A stretch of 27,743 nt of DNA from Prevotella sp. (GTDB lineage Bacteria > Bacteroidota > Bacteroidia > Bacteroidales > Bacteroidaceae): positions 1 to 27,743 of the forward strand of contig JAJWLX010000044.1 of assembly GCA_021636625.1 (NCBI GenBank), in the 5' to 3' direction. How positions within the stretch are numbered: position 1 is the stretch's first letter; each line of letters opens with the position of its first letter. The notes under the pieces were generated by a model, which was not told where the DNA came from, did not search any database, and worked only from the letters and a program-made list of their open reading frames with translations. The position numbers and the translations under genes are program-made. Shown here in pieces: positions 5,788-14,323 of this stretch.

Positions 5788-7176
5788 ATGAAAAGATTGT
5801 ATAAGAATTTGGTTTTGATGAGCTTAGCATTTCTCGTTGTAGTGTTAAGCTCATGCTCTGGCAGCGATTATCTCAATGCCATTCCTAAGAAAAGTACAGC
5901 TCTTATCTCGGTGGATTTGCAGCAGATGGCTTCCGATAAGAACGCGGAAGACAAGGCGGGTATGCTCAAGTCTCTGCTCCACGTGGATGATGTAGATAAG
6001 TGTGGCATCGATATCTCTGAAAAACTTTATCTCTTCGAGAGTGCCGATGGCAACCTCGGTCTCTGTGCCAAGGTGAGCGATGAGGGGGATGTGGAAGACT
6101 GGCTTGCCTCGCTTGCCAAGAAGCGCATTGCTTCGGAAGTGAAGGAACGCAAAGGCTTTCATTTCGCAGTATTGAAGGATTCATGGCTTGTGGGCTTCTC
6201 CGGTCAGGCGCTCCTCGTGATGGGTCCTGTGGTGGCTGATGCCCAGGCTCAGCTCCAGCAGCAGATGGTAAAGTATCTGAAAGCAGAAGAGGAGGATGGC
6301 ATTACCGTTTCTCCTATGTACGAACGTCTGCAGACCCTCACTTCTCCTATGGCTATGGTGGCTCAGGCACAGGCTTTGCCTGAGAAGTTCGTTGCACCAT
6401 TTACCTTGGGTGCTCCTAAGGATACCGATCCTTCGCAGGTGGTCATCGCTGCCGATATGAAGGTAAAGGATGGCATCCTGCAGATTCAGGGTGAGACATT
6501 CTCATTTAATGAAACCATCGACAAGGCGCTGCAGAAGGCGGCACAAAACTATCGTCCTATCAAGGGCAGTTATGTGAAATCGATGCCGGATGATGCCCTG
6601 GCAGGTATCTTCATGAATGTAAATGGTGAACAGTTCCTGCCGATGATGCAGAGTAACCGCAGTCTTCAGACCCTTCTGATGGGTATCAACCAGGCGGTGG
6701 ATATGGATAACATCATGCGAAGCGTAGATGGCGATATGGCCATCGTCTTGCCTACCCTGAGTGATGCAGACCTGAAGATGATGATGGCTGCTAAGTTGGC
6801 GCATAGCAAGTGGTTGGGTGATGTAGATTACTGGAAGACTTCATGTCCTGCCGGTGCCAAGATTGCCAACTGGGGTAAGAATTCCTATTTCTATACCGAT
6901 GGCAAGACTTCCTTCTATTTCGGCGTAACCGATGATAAGCAGTTCTTCAGCGGCAGCGATGAGCTGACAGCTCAGTATGCGGTGAAGCCAAGCAATCATC
7001 CGATAGATGCCAAGATTCAGAAGCTTATCGTGGGACAGAAGCTGGCGATGGTCATCAATCTCGCCAAGAGTTCTGATGGCAGCGGCACAGGCAAGGATGA
7101 TGCCATCTCAACAGTTACGGGTCTGCTTGCTCCAGTCTTCGGAAATCTTACTTCTGTGGTTTATACCTTGAAGTAA
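5788..7176 (+). CDS. Lipoprotein, DUF4836-like
   Basis: A 462-aa predicted lipoprotein: residues 1-22 are a hydrophobic signal ending in the lipobox VLSSC (Cys23), followed by SGSDYL. The mature start, IPKKSTALISVDLQQMASDKNAEDKAGM, resembles the opening of the Bacteroidales family DUF4836, where P-x-x-S-x-x-V-x-x-D-L is typical, and the length fits that family as I recall it. Later segments such as AAKLAHSKWLGDVDYWKTS show no catalytic motif. Function unknown; it should be anchored in an outer or inner membrane leaflet facing the periplasm or surface. Repeat copy A precedes it, and a hairpin (7181-7199) and the ABC transporter pair follow 77 bp later, so co-function with that transporter is possible but unproven. 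Confidence 0.7.
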   Translation: MKRLYKNLVLMSLAFLVVVLSSCSGSDYLNAIPKKSTALISVDLQQMASDKNAEDKAGMLKSLLHVDDVDKCGIDISEKLYLFESADGNLGLCAKVSDEGDVEDWLASLAKKRIASEVKERKGFHFAVLKDSWLVGFSGQALLVMGPVVADAQAQLQQQMVKYLKAEEEDGITVSPMYERLQTLTSPMAMVAQAQALPEKFVAPFTLGAPKDTDPSQVVIAADMKVKDGILQIQGETFSFNETIDKALQKAAQNYRPIKGSYVKSMPDDALAGIFMNVNGEQFLPMMQSNRSLQTLLMGINQAVDMDNIMRSVDGDMAIVLPTLSDADLKMMMAAKLAHSKWLGDVDYWKTSCPAGAKIANWGKNSYFYTDGKTSFYFGVTDDKQFFSGSDELTAQYAVKPSNHPIDAKIQKLIVGQKLAMVINLAKSSDGSGTGKDDAISTVTGLLAPVFGNLTSVVYTLK

Positions 7177-7180
7177 GTTC

Positions 7181-7217
7181 CTAGCGATTCCATCGCTAGT
7201 CCCCCAGTCCTTTTTTT
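7181..7217 (+). terminator. Hairpin and T tract after the DUF4836-like gene (weak terminator)
   Basis: CTAGCGAT (7181-7188) and ATCGCTAG (7192-7199) are a perfect 8-bp stem with a TCC loop. The T tract (7211-7217) starts 11 bp later instead of abutting the stem, so termination may be partial, allowing read-through into the ABC genes. Confidence 0.4.
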
Positions 7218-7253
7218 AAGCTCAAAAGATAAAACATTAAACAATAAAATAAA

Positions 7254-7898
7254 GTGGAAAAGATTCAGCTTCATTCCGTTCTTCCTCAGGTTTTCGCCCA
7301 GCGTGAAGACCTGCATTCGGAGATATGGAAGCAGGATGTTACCTTCGAGAAAGGTCATCTCTATCTGGTAGAGGCTGAGAGTGGTAGCGGAAAGAGTACT
7401 TTCTGCAGCTACGTGCTCGGCTATCGTCACGACTACAGCGGAAGCGTGATGTTTGATAATGATGTTACCGCCAATTATAAGGTTTCCGATTGGGTAGAGA
7501 TGCGAAAGCGTCATATCAGTCATCTCTTTCAGGAACTCCGTCTCTTTCCAGAGCTTACGGCGATGGAGAATGTAGAGATCAAGAACAAGATTACCGGTTT
7601 CAAGAGCCGCGAACAGATTCTGCAGTGGTTTGATATGCTTGGTATCGCCGATAAGGTGGATGCCAAGGTAGGGAAGATGTCGTTCGGTCAGCAGCAGCGT
7701 GTAGCGATGATGCGTGCCCTCTGCCAGCCTTTCGATTTCATTCTTGCAGATGAACCGATCAGTCACCTCGACGACAACAATTCCCGCATCATGGGCGAAA
7801 TCATGATGAAGGAGGCGAAGGAGCAGGGGGCTGGCGTCATCGTGACCAGTATCGGTAAGCACATGGACTTAAACTATGAACATATATTTAGATTATGA
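7254..7898 (+). CDS. ABC transporter ATP-binding subunit (MacB/LolD-like), with atypical motifs
   Basis: A 214-aa ABC ATPase starting at GTG 7254; no ATG lies close enough to keep the first beta strand. It has Walker A AESGSGKST (41-49), Q-loop LFQE (Gln93), signature KMSFGQQQR (141-149), Walker B DFILADEP (161-168, catalytic Glu167) and D-loop SHLDD. Oddities: the first Walker A Gly is Ala, the signature is MSFGQ instead of LSGGQ, and the switch His after Walker B appears to be Ser (VTSIGKHM). It is still a plausible ATPase, perhaps slow. The size and the partner downstream, whose ATG overlaps its last codons (7895), place it with the MacB/LolCDE-type transporters that use ATP to pull substrates through the envelope without pumping them across the inner membrane. 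Confidence 0.85.
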   Translation: MEKIQLHSVLPQVFAQREDLHSEIWKQDVTFEKGHLYLVEAESGSGKSTFCSYVLGYRHDYSGSVMFDNDVTANYKVSDWVEMRKRHISHLFQELRLFPELTAMENVEIKNKITGFKSREQILQWFDMLGIADKVDAKVGKMSFGQQQRVAMMRALCQPFDFILADEPISHLDDNNSRIMGEIMMKEAKEQGAGVIVTSIGKHMDLNYEHIFRL

Positions 7899-9094
7899 AT
7901 TTGGTTTGGAAGTTACTCCGTCAGCATATCAGCATACCTCAGTTTGCAGGCTTTGCCTTTGCTAATCTCTTCGGTATGCTCATCGTACTTTTCGGTTTTC
8001 AGTTTTATCAGGATGTGCTGCCTGTCTTCACTCAGCAAGACAGTTTTATGAAAGCCGACTATCTCATCATGAGCAAGAAAATAGGTATGGGCAATACCAT
8101 CAGTGGTCGCTCCAATACCTTTTCGGGAGCAGAGATGGATGATGTCAGCGACCAGAAGTTCGTGAAGAAGATAGGCAAGTTTACCTCTACCGAGTACAAG
8201 GTAGATGCGCAGATGGGCGTAAATGGTGTGAATGTATTGAACAGTGAGCTTTTCTTCGAAAGTGTTCCTGATGGTTTCGTGGATGTTCCGCTCAAGGATT
8301 GGAAATACACACCTGGCGAGAAGGTGGTGCCAATTATCCTCCCGCGTACCTATATTAATATGTATAACTTCGGATTCGCCCAGAGCCATTCGCTTCCTAA
8401 GATCAGTGATGGTCTGATGGGAATGATCGATTTCAATATCTGCATTCAGGCTGGTGGCAAGAAAGAACTGTTCAAGGGAAAGGTCATTGGATTCTCCTCC
8501 CGTCTCAACACGATTCTCGTGCCACAGGCGTTTATGGATTGGAGCAACCAGGAGTTTGCGCCTAACCAGAAGAGCGATCCTACCCGTCTGATCGTAGAGG
8601 TAGGCAATCCGGGCGATGAGAATATCACCAAATATCTAGATGACAACGGTTATGAGGTAGAGACAGATAAGCTCGATGCAGAGAAGACCACCTATTTCCT
8701 CCGTATGATGGTATCGATGGTGATGATTATCGGCCTTGTGATTTCCGTTCTGAGTTTCTATATCCTGATGCTCAGCATCTATCTCCTGGTGCAGAAGAAC
8801 TCTTCCAAGTTGGAGAATCTGCTCTTGATAGGTTACAGTCCGGGCAATGTAGCGAAGCCATACCAGGTGCTCACCATCTCTCTGAACATCGTGGTTCTGG
8901 TCATCGCCTGGATCATCCTCTTCTTCCTGCGTGGATACTACATGGATTTCATCGAGGCACTCTTCCCGGACATCGAAGAGGGAACGATGCTTCCAGCCAT
9001 CGCCTTAGGTTTTGCTCTCTTCCTGGTGGTTTCGGTTTTGAATATAGTAGCCATCCGTCGCAAGGTAATGAGTATCTGGCAGCGAAAGGAGTAG
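7895..9094 (+). CDS. ABC transporter permease with MacB/FtsX-type topology
   Basis: A 399-aa protein with one N-terminal membrane helix (about residues 16-38, FAGFAFANLFGMLIVLFGF), a large extracytoplasmic domain (about 40-265), then three helices near 270-305, 325-350 and 370-390. The third-helix region IAWIILFFLRGYYMDF and the end, VSVLNIVAIRRKVMSIWQRKE, are typical of FtsX/MacB permeases: four helices with a periplasmic domain after the first. It starts 4 bp inside the ATPase gene, so the two are translationally coupled and form one transporter. I see nothing that names the substrate; lipoprotein sorting, peptide or lipid handling, or envelope signalling are all possible. Note that the periplasmic domain is not the size of a canonical MacB one. 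Confidence 0.8.
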   Translation: MNLVWKLLRQHISIPQFAGFAFANLFGMLIVLFGFQFYQDVLPVFTQQDSFMKADYLIMSKKIGMGNTISGRSNTFSGAEMDDVSDQKFVKKIGKFTSTEYKVDAQMGVNGVNVLNSELFFESVPDGFVDVPLKDWKYTPGEKVVPIILPRTYINMYNFGFAQSHSLPKISDGLMGMIDFNICIQAGGKKELFKGKVIGFSSRLNTILVPQAFMDWSNQEFAPNQKSDPTRLIVEVGNPGDENITKYLDDNGYEVETDKLDAEKTTYFLRMMVSMVMIIGLVISVLSFYILMLSIYLLVQKNSSKLENLLLIGYSPGNVAKPYQVLTISLNIVVLVIAWIILFFLRGYYMDFIEALFPDIEEGTMLPAIALGFALFLVVSVLNIVAIRRKVMSIWQRKE

Positions 9095-9153
9095 CCGCTA
9101 CTCCTCAAAAAAAACTATAAGCAAACCCCCGTTATTAATAACAATTTAAAGAA

Positions 9154-9188
9154 AATCTGCGTTATTTGCTTAACGCAGATTTTTTTTG
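9154..9188 (+). terminator. Intrinsic terminator after the ABC transporter genes
   Basis: AATCTGCGTT (9154-9163) pairs perfectly with AACGCAGATT (9172-9181) around an 8-nt loop, with a T tract to 9187. The stem uses the same AATCTGCG word that builds the nested repeats after uvrD. Confidence 0.85.
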
Positions 9189-9243
9189 TGTTATAAAACA
9201 TCATTTTTAATGCAGATGTAACATTTATATCGATTTTTTTGTT

Positions 9244-9251
9244 TATATTTG
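9244..9251 (+). promoter_or_regulatory. -7 promoter box for the TonB-receptor operon
   Basis: TATATTTG followed by CACTCG fits TAnnTTTG and predicts a start near 9257, giving a leader of about 59 nt before the ATG at 9316. The leader contains GGGGATCCTTTCCCC (9270-9284), a small hairpin. No -33 TTTG was found. Confidence 0.55.
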
Positions 9252-9315
9252 CACTCGAAAACGATATTTGGGGATCCTTTCCCCGTATTATTAATTAATT
9301 TTTATAAAAAAAGGT

Positions 9316-12300
9316 ATGCAGAAAAGATTGCATTTATTAATGGCTTTGCTGGCCTTTATGGTTACTACAGCCATGGCACAGATTACTACTTCTGGTTTAA
9401 GTGGTTCTGTGACTGCAAGTGGTGAAGACGTGATTGGCGCAACGATTGAGGCCGTTCACGTTCCTTCTGGAACTCGTTACAAAGCTGTAACCAACATTGA
9501 TGGTATGTTCACTATCAATGGTATGCGTGTCGGCGGTCCTTACGAAGTCAAGATCAGCTACATCGGCTACAAGACTAAGGTCGTAAAGAACGTCACCCTT
9601 CAGCTTGGTGAAACTTACAACTTGAAAGAAACTCTTGATGAGGATGCTAAGCAGCTTGGCGAAGTTGTAGTAGTAGCAAAGGGTTCCAAGTTCAGTGTAG
9701 AGAAGACTGGTGCTTCTACCAACATCTCTAATGCACAGATTGCTAACATGCCAACTGTTAGCCGTAGCATTACTGATATCACCCGTCTTTCTCCTTATGG
9801 TGGAAACGGAATGTCATTCGCTGGTGCTGATGGCCGTACAGCCAACTTCACAGTGGATGGTGCAAACTTCAACAACAACTTCGGCTTGAGCTCAAAGCTT
9901 CCTGGTGGTGGTGCTCCTATCTCTCTGGATGCTATCGAGGAAATGCAGGTTGTTATCTCTCCTTATGATGTTCGTCAGACTAACTTCGTAGGTGGTGGTG
10001 TCAATGCGATTACCAAGTCTGGTACCAACAACTTCAAGGGTAGCGCTTACGTATATCACAAGAATGAGAACATGCGTGGTGATGCTATCGAGCGTGAGCA
10101 GATTTCTGGTGCACGTGAGAAGGATCAGCAGACTACATGGGGTTTCTCTCTCGGTGGTCCTATCATCAAGAACAAGTTGTTCTTCTTCGCTAACGGTGAA
10201 ATGGTTAAGACTCCTACAGTGGTAAACCGCTGGAGAGGTTCTGAGAATGGCATCGGTGATGCAGAGAACTATATCTCTCGTACCAAGCTTGCTGATTTGG
10301 AGAGAGTTTCTAATTTCGTAAAGGAGAAGTATGGTTACGATACTGGTTCATGGACCAACTTCCCTGCAGACGAGAGCAACTACAAGCTCCTCTTCCGTGT
10401 GGACTGGAACATCACAGACAAGCATCACTTGGCTGTACGCTACAACTATACCAAGAACCGTTCTTGGCAGGCTCCTAACGCATCATCTATGGATGGTGGT
10501 ACACGTGCATCTGGTAGCCGTATGTCTCAGTACTCTATGTCATTTGCCAACAGTATGTATGCCAATGACAACCTCGTGAACTCTTGGACTGTTGACTTGA
10601 ACAGCCGTTTCACAGACAATCTGTCTAACCAGTTCCTGTTCACATACTCTAAGTTGGATGATAGCCGTTACACCAATTCTTCAGAGTTCCCATTCATCGA
10701 TATCCTCGATGGCGGACAGAAGAGTGTAGATGGAACTGCTGATGCTGATGGTACCAACAACTACATGGCTTTGGGTTATGAGTTGTTTACCTGGAACAAT
10801 GCTGTACACAATACTGTATGGAATATCAAGGATGACGTAACTTACTATCTCGGTAAGCACAAGATCATCGCTGGTCTCAACTTCGAGCACCAGATGGCAG
10901 ACAATGCTTATCAGCGTAATGGTACTGGCTACTATCGTTACAAGAGTCTCGACGACTTCCTGAATGGTGGTATTCCAGAGGTAGTATGTTTGACTTATGG
11001 TTATGGTGGCAACAACAATCCTGCAGCTCGCGTACAGTATAACAAGGCTGGTATCTACGCTCAGGATGAGTGGCAGATGACTCCTCAGTTCAAGTTGACT
11101 TATGGTCTTCGTCTGGATGGTCTGTTCTTCGACAATTCTGACTTGATGACTAACAATGCCATTCTCGGTCTCGACTATAACGGTCGTCACATCGACTCTG
11201 GCAAGTGGCCAAACAGCTCTTTGACTGTTTCTCCTCGTATAGGTTTCGTATATGATGTATTTGGTGACAAGACATTGAAGTTCCGTGGTGGTACTGGTTT
11301 CTTCCAGGGCCGTTTGCCATTGGTATTCTTCACCAACTTGCCAACCAACTCTGGTATGATACAGTATCAGGCACAGCTGAATGCAACCAAGGCATGGAAT
11401 CCTCAGACTGGTAAGAAGGAGGGTGTAGATATGACTCCATTTGCAGGTGGCTTGATTGTTGATAAGGATGGTAAGCCAACAGCTGCAGCTCTCCGTGACA
11501 AGTTGATTTCTATGGGTTACCCAGAGAACATCACTCCTGAAGAGGGTACAGTTCCTTCAGCAATCTCTGCTGTTGATAGAAACTTCAAGTTGCCACAGGT
11601 ATGGAAGACATCTTTCGCTGTCGATTATCAGATTCCTGTGTCATTCCCAATGTCAGTTTCTGTTGAGGGTATCTTCAACAAGACATTGAATGCTGCTACA
11701 TTGACCGACTGGAGCGTACAGGATGCCAAGGGCTTCCCACGTTTCAATGGTGCAGACAACCGCCCTGTATATCCTAAGGGTTCTACCGTAGGTACAAGTG
11801 CTTATGTACTTGAGAACACAAGCCGTGGTTACGGTTGGTCTTTCTCTGCACAGGTAAATGCTCAGCCATGGGAGTGGTTGAACTTGATGGCTGCCTATAC
11901 TCATACAGTATCTAAGGAGGTTACTTCACTTCCTGGATCTAACGCATCTTCTGTATTGAACTACATCTCTACAGTATATGGTCCTAACAACATCAAGTTG
12001 CACAACGGACAGAATGTAACTCCTGATCGTGTTATTGCTTCTGCAACTATCCACGACAAGAGTAACAACCACTATAGCTTCATCTATGAGGCATGGCGTG
12101 GTGGTTACAACTACTCTTACATGACTGTAAACGATATCAATGGTGATGGTTACAACTATGATGCTATCTATATCCCAACCGACAAGCAGGTAGCTGACAA
12201 TGAGTTCCGCTTTAAGTCTGAGGATGATAAGACCCGCTTCATGGATTATGTACATGCTAATAGCTACTTGAAGAACCATCAGGGTGAGTATGCAGAGGCT

Positions 12301-12633
12301 TACAGCCTTTACAACCCTTGGGTACATCGTATCGACTTCAGCTACAAGCACGACTTCAAGTTTGATGTGGCTGGTCACACCAACACTATCCAGTTGAGCT
12401 TCGATATGAAGAACGTACTCAACTTCTTCAACTCTAGCTGGGGTGTCATGAAGTACTTGAACCCTGAGATTGGTTCAGATCCACGTATCTTGAGATATGA
12501 AGGTAATGACAAGGATGGCTATGCTACCTTCTCTACTCCAAAGTCAATCAATGGTAACACCAAGACTTTCGTACCAAATCACTCTATCGGTCAGTGCTGG
12601 TATGCATCAGTGGGTCTCCGCTATATTTTTTAA
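9316..12633 (+). CDS. TonB-dependent outer-membrane receptor, Oar-like
   Basis: An 1105-aa outer-membrane protein. A signal peptide ends at AMA-Q (cleavage about 21/22). Residues about 28-112 are a CarboxypepD_reg-like beta-sandwich (GLSGSVTASGEDVIGATIEA, NIDGMFTINGMRVGGPYEVKISYIGYK). A plug follows (about 115-240), with LSPYGGNGMSFAGADGRTANFTVDGANFNNNFG, PISLDAIEEMQVVISPYDVR and NAITKSGTNNFKGSAYVYHKN. The rest is a 22-strand-type barrel ending in the classic aromatic SVGLRYIF. The plug style is that of Oar/carboxypeptidase-regulatory-like TonB receptors rather than SusC. No SusD gene follows; instead a BACON/OB-fold lipoprotein and a nuclease do, which suggests nucleic-acid-derived cargo. 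It should take energy from TonB-ExbBD, which are not in this window. Family very likely; substrate is inference. Confidence 0.92.
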   Translation: MQKRLHLLMALLAFMVTTAMAQITTSGLSGSVTASGEDVIGATIEAVHVPSGTRYKAVTNIDGMFTINGMRVGGPYEVKISYIGYKTKVVKNVTLQLGETYNLKETLDEDAKQLGEVVVVAKGSKFSVEKTGASTNISNAQIANMPTVSRSITDITRLSPYGGNGMSFAGADGRTANFTVDGANFNNNFGLSSKLPGGGAPISLDAIEEMQVVISPYDVRQTNFVGGGVNAITKSGTNNFKGSAYVYHKNENMRGDAIEREQISGAREKDQQTTWGFSLGGPIIKNKLFFFANGEMVKTPTVVNRWRGSENGIGDAENYISRTKLADLERVSNFVKEKYGYDTGSWTNFPADESNYKLLFRVDWNITDKHHLAVRYNYTKNRSWQAPNASSMDGGTRASGSRMSQYSMSFANSMYANDNLVNSWTVDLNSRFTDNLSNQFLFTYSKLDDSRYTNSSEFPFIDILDGGQKSVDGTADADGTNNYMALGYELFTWNNAVHNTVWNIKDDVTYYLGKHKIIAGLNFEHQMADNAYQRNGTGYYRYKSLDDFLNGGIPEVVCLTYGYGGNNNPAARVQYNKAGIYAQDEWQMTPQFKLTYGLRLDGLFFDNSDLMTNNAILGLDYNGRHIDSGKWPNSSLTVSPRIGFVYDVFGDKTLKFRGGTGFFQGRLPLVFFTNLPTNSGMIQYQAQLNATKAWNPQTGKKEGVDMTPFAGGLIVDKDGKPTAAALRDKLISMGYPENITPEEGTVPSAISAVDRNFKLPQVWKTSFAVDYQIPVSFPMSVSVEGIFNKTLNAATLTDWSVQDAKGFPRFNGADNRPVYPKGSTVGTSAYVLENTSRGYGWSFSAQVNAQPWEWLNLMAAYTHTVSKEVTSLPGSNASSVLNYISTVYGPNNIKLHNGQNVTPDRVIASATIHDKSNNHYSFIYEAWRGGYNYSYMTVNDINGDGYNYDAIYIPTDKQVADNEFRFKSEDDKTRFMDYVHANSYLKNHQGEYAEAYSLYNPWVHRIDFSYKHDFKFDVAGHTNTIQLSFDMKNVLNFFNSSWGVMKYLNPEIGSDPRILRYEGNDKDGYATFSTPKSINGNTKTFVPNHSIGQCWYASVGLRYIF

Positions 12634-12666
12634 TATTAGGTGTTGTTCATTAAAGAGATTATTTAT

Positions 12667-14241
12667 ATGAAATTAAAATATTTATTTACTGCACTTGTTG
12701 CAATCTTGGCGTTGTTTACAAGTTGTAACGACGACCAGACCTTGGACTCCCTCGGCAAGGTGCAGGTGTCACAGTCGTATGTTGCCATTCCTGTGGAGGG
12801 TGGTAGTGCATCATTCAAGGTTAATGCCGCTTCTGACTGGAAAATCGTTTGTATGACCCAGTACAAGTACAAGTACACAGATGCTGATGGTAAGATAAAG
12901 GAAAAGACTGCAGAGAAAGACTCTATCCCTGCTTGGCTGAAAGTAACTCCTACTGTAGGTGAAGCTGGCGAGACTGTAGTGACCGTTTCTGCCGAGGCAA
13001 CAAAGGGCGCAAACTCTGCTATGTTACAGTTTGTTTGTGATAATGAAATTCAGCGTGTCAATATTCTTCAAGGTGTCTTGAATCCTCCTTTCTCTACTTG
13101 CGCCCAAGTTTTGGCAGGTAATGATGGTGAGACTTATAAGGTGAAGGGTACGATGACCAAGATTTCTAATACCTTGTATGGTAACTGGTATATCAAGGAT
13201 GCCACCGGTGAAGTATATATTTATGGTACACTGGATGCCAATGGTAGTGACAAGAACTTCGCTAGCTTGAAGCTGGAGGAGGGTGATGAGGTTACCATCC
13301 AGGGTCCAAAAGATACTTACCAGGGTACTCCTCAGTTGAAGAACGTTACCGTTTTGAGCTATACCAAGTCTTTGATCAAGGTTGAAGAACTCGATAAGGA
13401 TACCTTGGATAAGGCTGGTGAGGACTTCAAGGTTACTTTGACCGTAAAGGGTGAAGGCGTAACTGTTGATATCCCTGAGGCTGATCAGAGCTGGTTGTCT
13501 GTAAAGGGTATCGTTACCAGTGGTACAAAGGCTGAGATTACATTCCATGCCAAATCCAATGCAGGTGGTGCTCGTTCTTCTAGCATCGGTTTCACTTCTA
13601 CCAAGGGTAAGCAGAGCTCTACTGTTACTGCTGCTGTTTATCAGCTGGGTTCTATCGTCGAGTGCTCTATTGCTGACTTCAACAAGGCTGAGAAGGGTTC
13701 TACCGTTTATCGTCTGACTGGTGTCATCACCAAGGTAGCTAATGCTAAATATGGTAATTTCTACATCAAGGATGCTACTGGCGAAGCATACGTTTATGGT
13801 ATCGGTATAATGAGCGACTTCGTGAAGGAGGGCTTGAAGGAAGGCAATATTGTTACACTTACTGGTGTGAAGGATATCTATAATGGTACTCATGAGATGA
13901 AGAATGCTACTATGGAGGCTGTGAAGGTAGTAACCAAGATTTCTGTAGCTGACTTCCTGACTAAGAAAGATGACAAAAACGTATATTATATGTTGGAAGG
14001 TACCATCACAGAGTTTGCCGGTCAGAGAAATGATTTGAAGACATACGGTAACTTCGGTTTGAAAGATGCAACTGGTTCTGCTTACGTCTATGGCTTGACT
14101 GCAGGCTGGGGTGGTGAAGGCAAGAAGGCTGGTGAGCTTGGCTTGAACTTTGGCGATAAGATTACCATCATCGGTTATCATACATCATACAAGGACGCTC
14201 CTCAGGTAGGTGGTGCATTCCTCTTTTCTAAGGGTGAATAA
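12667..14241 (+). CDS. Surface lipoprotein, BACON-OB-BACON-OB-OB architecture
   Basis: A 524-aa lipoprotein starting at ATG 12667; an upstream in-frame start would add nine residues before the signal peptide. The lipobox is LFTSC (Cys20), followed by NDDQ, an acidic pattern typical of Bacteroidetes lipoproteins exported to the cell surface. Domains by eye: BACON 1 about 32-136 (VAIPVEGGSASFKVNAASDWKI, then WLKVTP); OB-fold 1 about 142-232; BACON-like 2 about 237-328 (QSWLSVKG); OB-fold 2 about 330-422; OB-fold 3 about 425-520. The OB units share GNWYIKDATGEVYIYG, GNFYIKDATGEAYVYG and GNFGLKDATGSAYVYG. OB folds commonly bind nucleic acid; BACON domains often act as spacers or carbohydrate binders. 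It lies 33 bp after the receptor gene and before a nuclease gene, so it may capture DNA/RNA for them. Confidence 0.85.
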   Translation: MKLKYLFTALVAILALFTSCNDDQTLDSLGKVQVSQSYVAIPVEGGSASFKVNAASDWKIVCMTQYKYKYTDADGKIKEKTAEKDSIPAWLKVTPTVGEAGETVVTVSAEATKGANSAMLQFVCDNEIQRVNILQGVLNPPFSTCAQVLAGNDGETYKVKGTMTKISNTLYGNWYIKDATGEVYIYGTLDANGSDKNFASLKLEEGDEVTIQGPKDTYQGTPQLKNVTVLSYTKSLIKVEELDKDTLDKAGEDFKVTLTVKGEGVTVDIPEADQSWLSVKGIVTSGTKAEITFHAKSNAGGARSSSIGFTSTKGKQSSTVTAAVYQLGSIVECSIADFNKAEKGSTVYRLTGVITKVANAKYGNFYIKDATGEAYVYGIGIMSDFVKEGLKEGNIVTLTGVKDIYNGTHEMKNATMEAVKVVTKISVADFLTKKDDKNVYYMLEGTITEFAGQRNDLKTYGNFGLKDATGSAYVYGLTAGWGGEGKKAGELGLNFGDKITIIGYHTSYKDAPQVGGAFLFSKGE

Positions 14242-14272
14242 ACTGATAAGTAAGTTTAATTAATAATAAGGT

Positions 14273-14313
14273 AAAGCGAGAATGTTGCTGGATAGGTGAT
14301 GTTCTCGCTTTTC
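14273..14313 (+). terminator. Hairpin just before the nuclease gene (attenuator-like or weak terminator)
   Basis: AAGCGAGAA (14274-14282) pairs perfectly with TTCTCGCTT (14302-14310) around a 19-nt loop, and a short T run follows (14309-14312). It ends only about 10 bp before the nuclease ATG, so it may partly stop read-through from the receptor operon or hide the nuclease start. Confidence 0.6.
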
Positions 14314-14323
14314 AATTGTAGTT

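Noticed and set aside
7161..7862. 233-aa minus-strand frame opposite the ABC ATPase
   Set aside because: Shadow of a gene with clear Walker motifs; no upstream promoter or homology.
13024..14181. 385-aa minus-strand frame opposite the BACON/OB lipoprotein
   Set aside because: The plus-strand protein has a lipobox and internally repeated domains; the minus frame is a codon-bias shadow.
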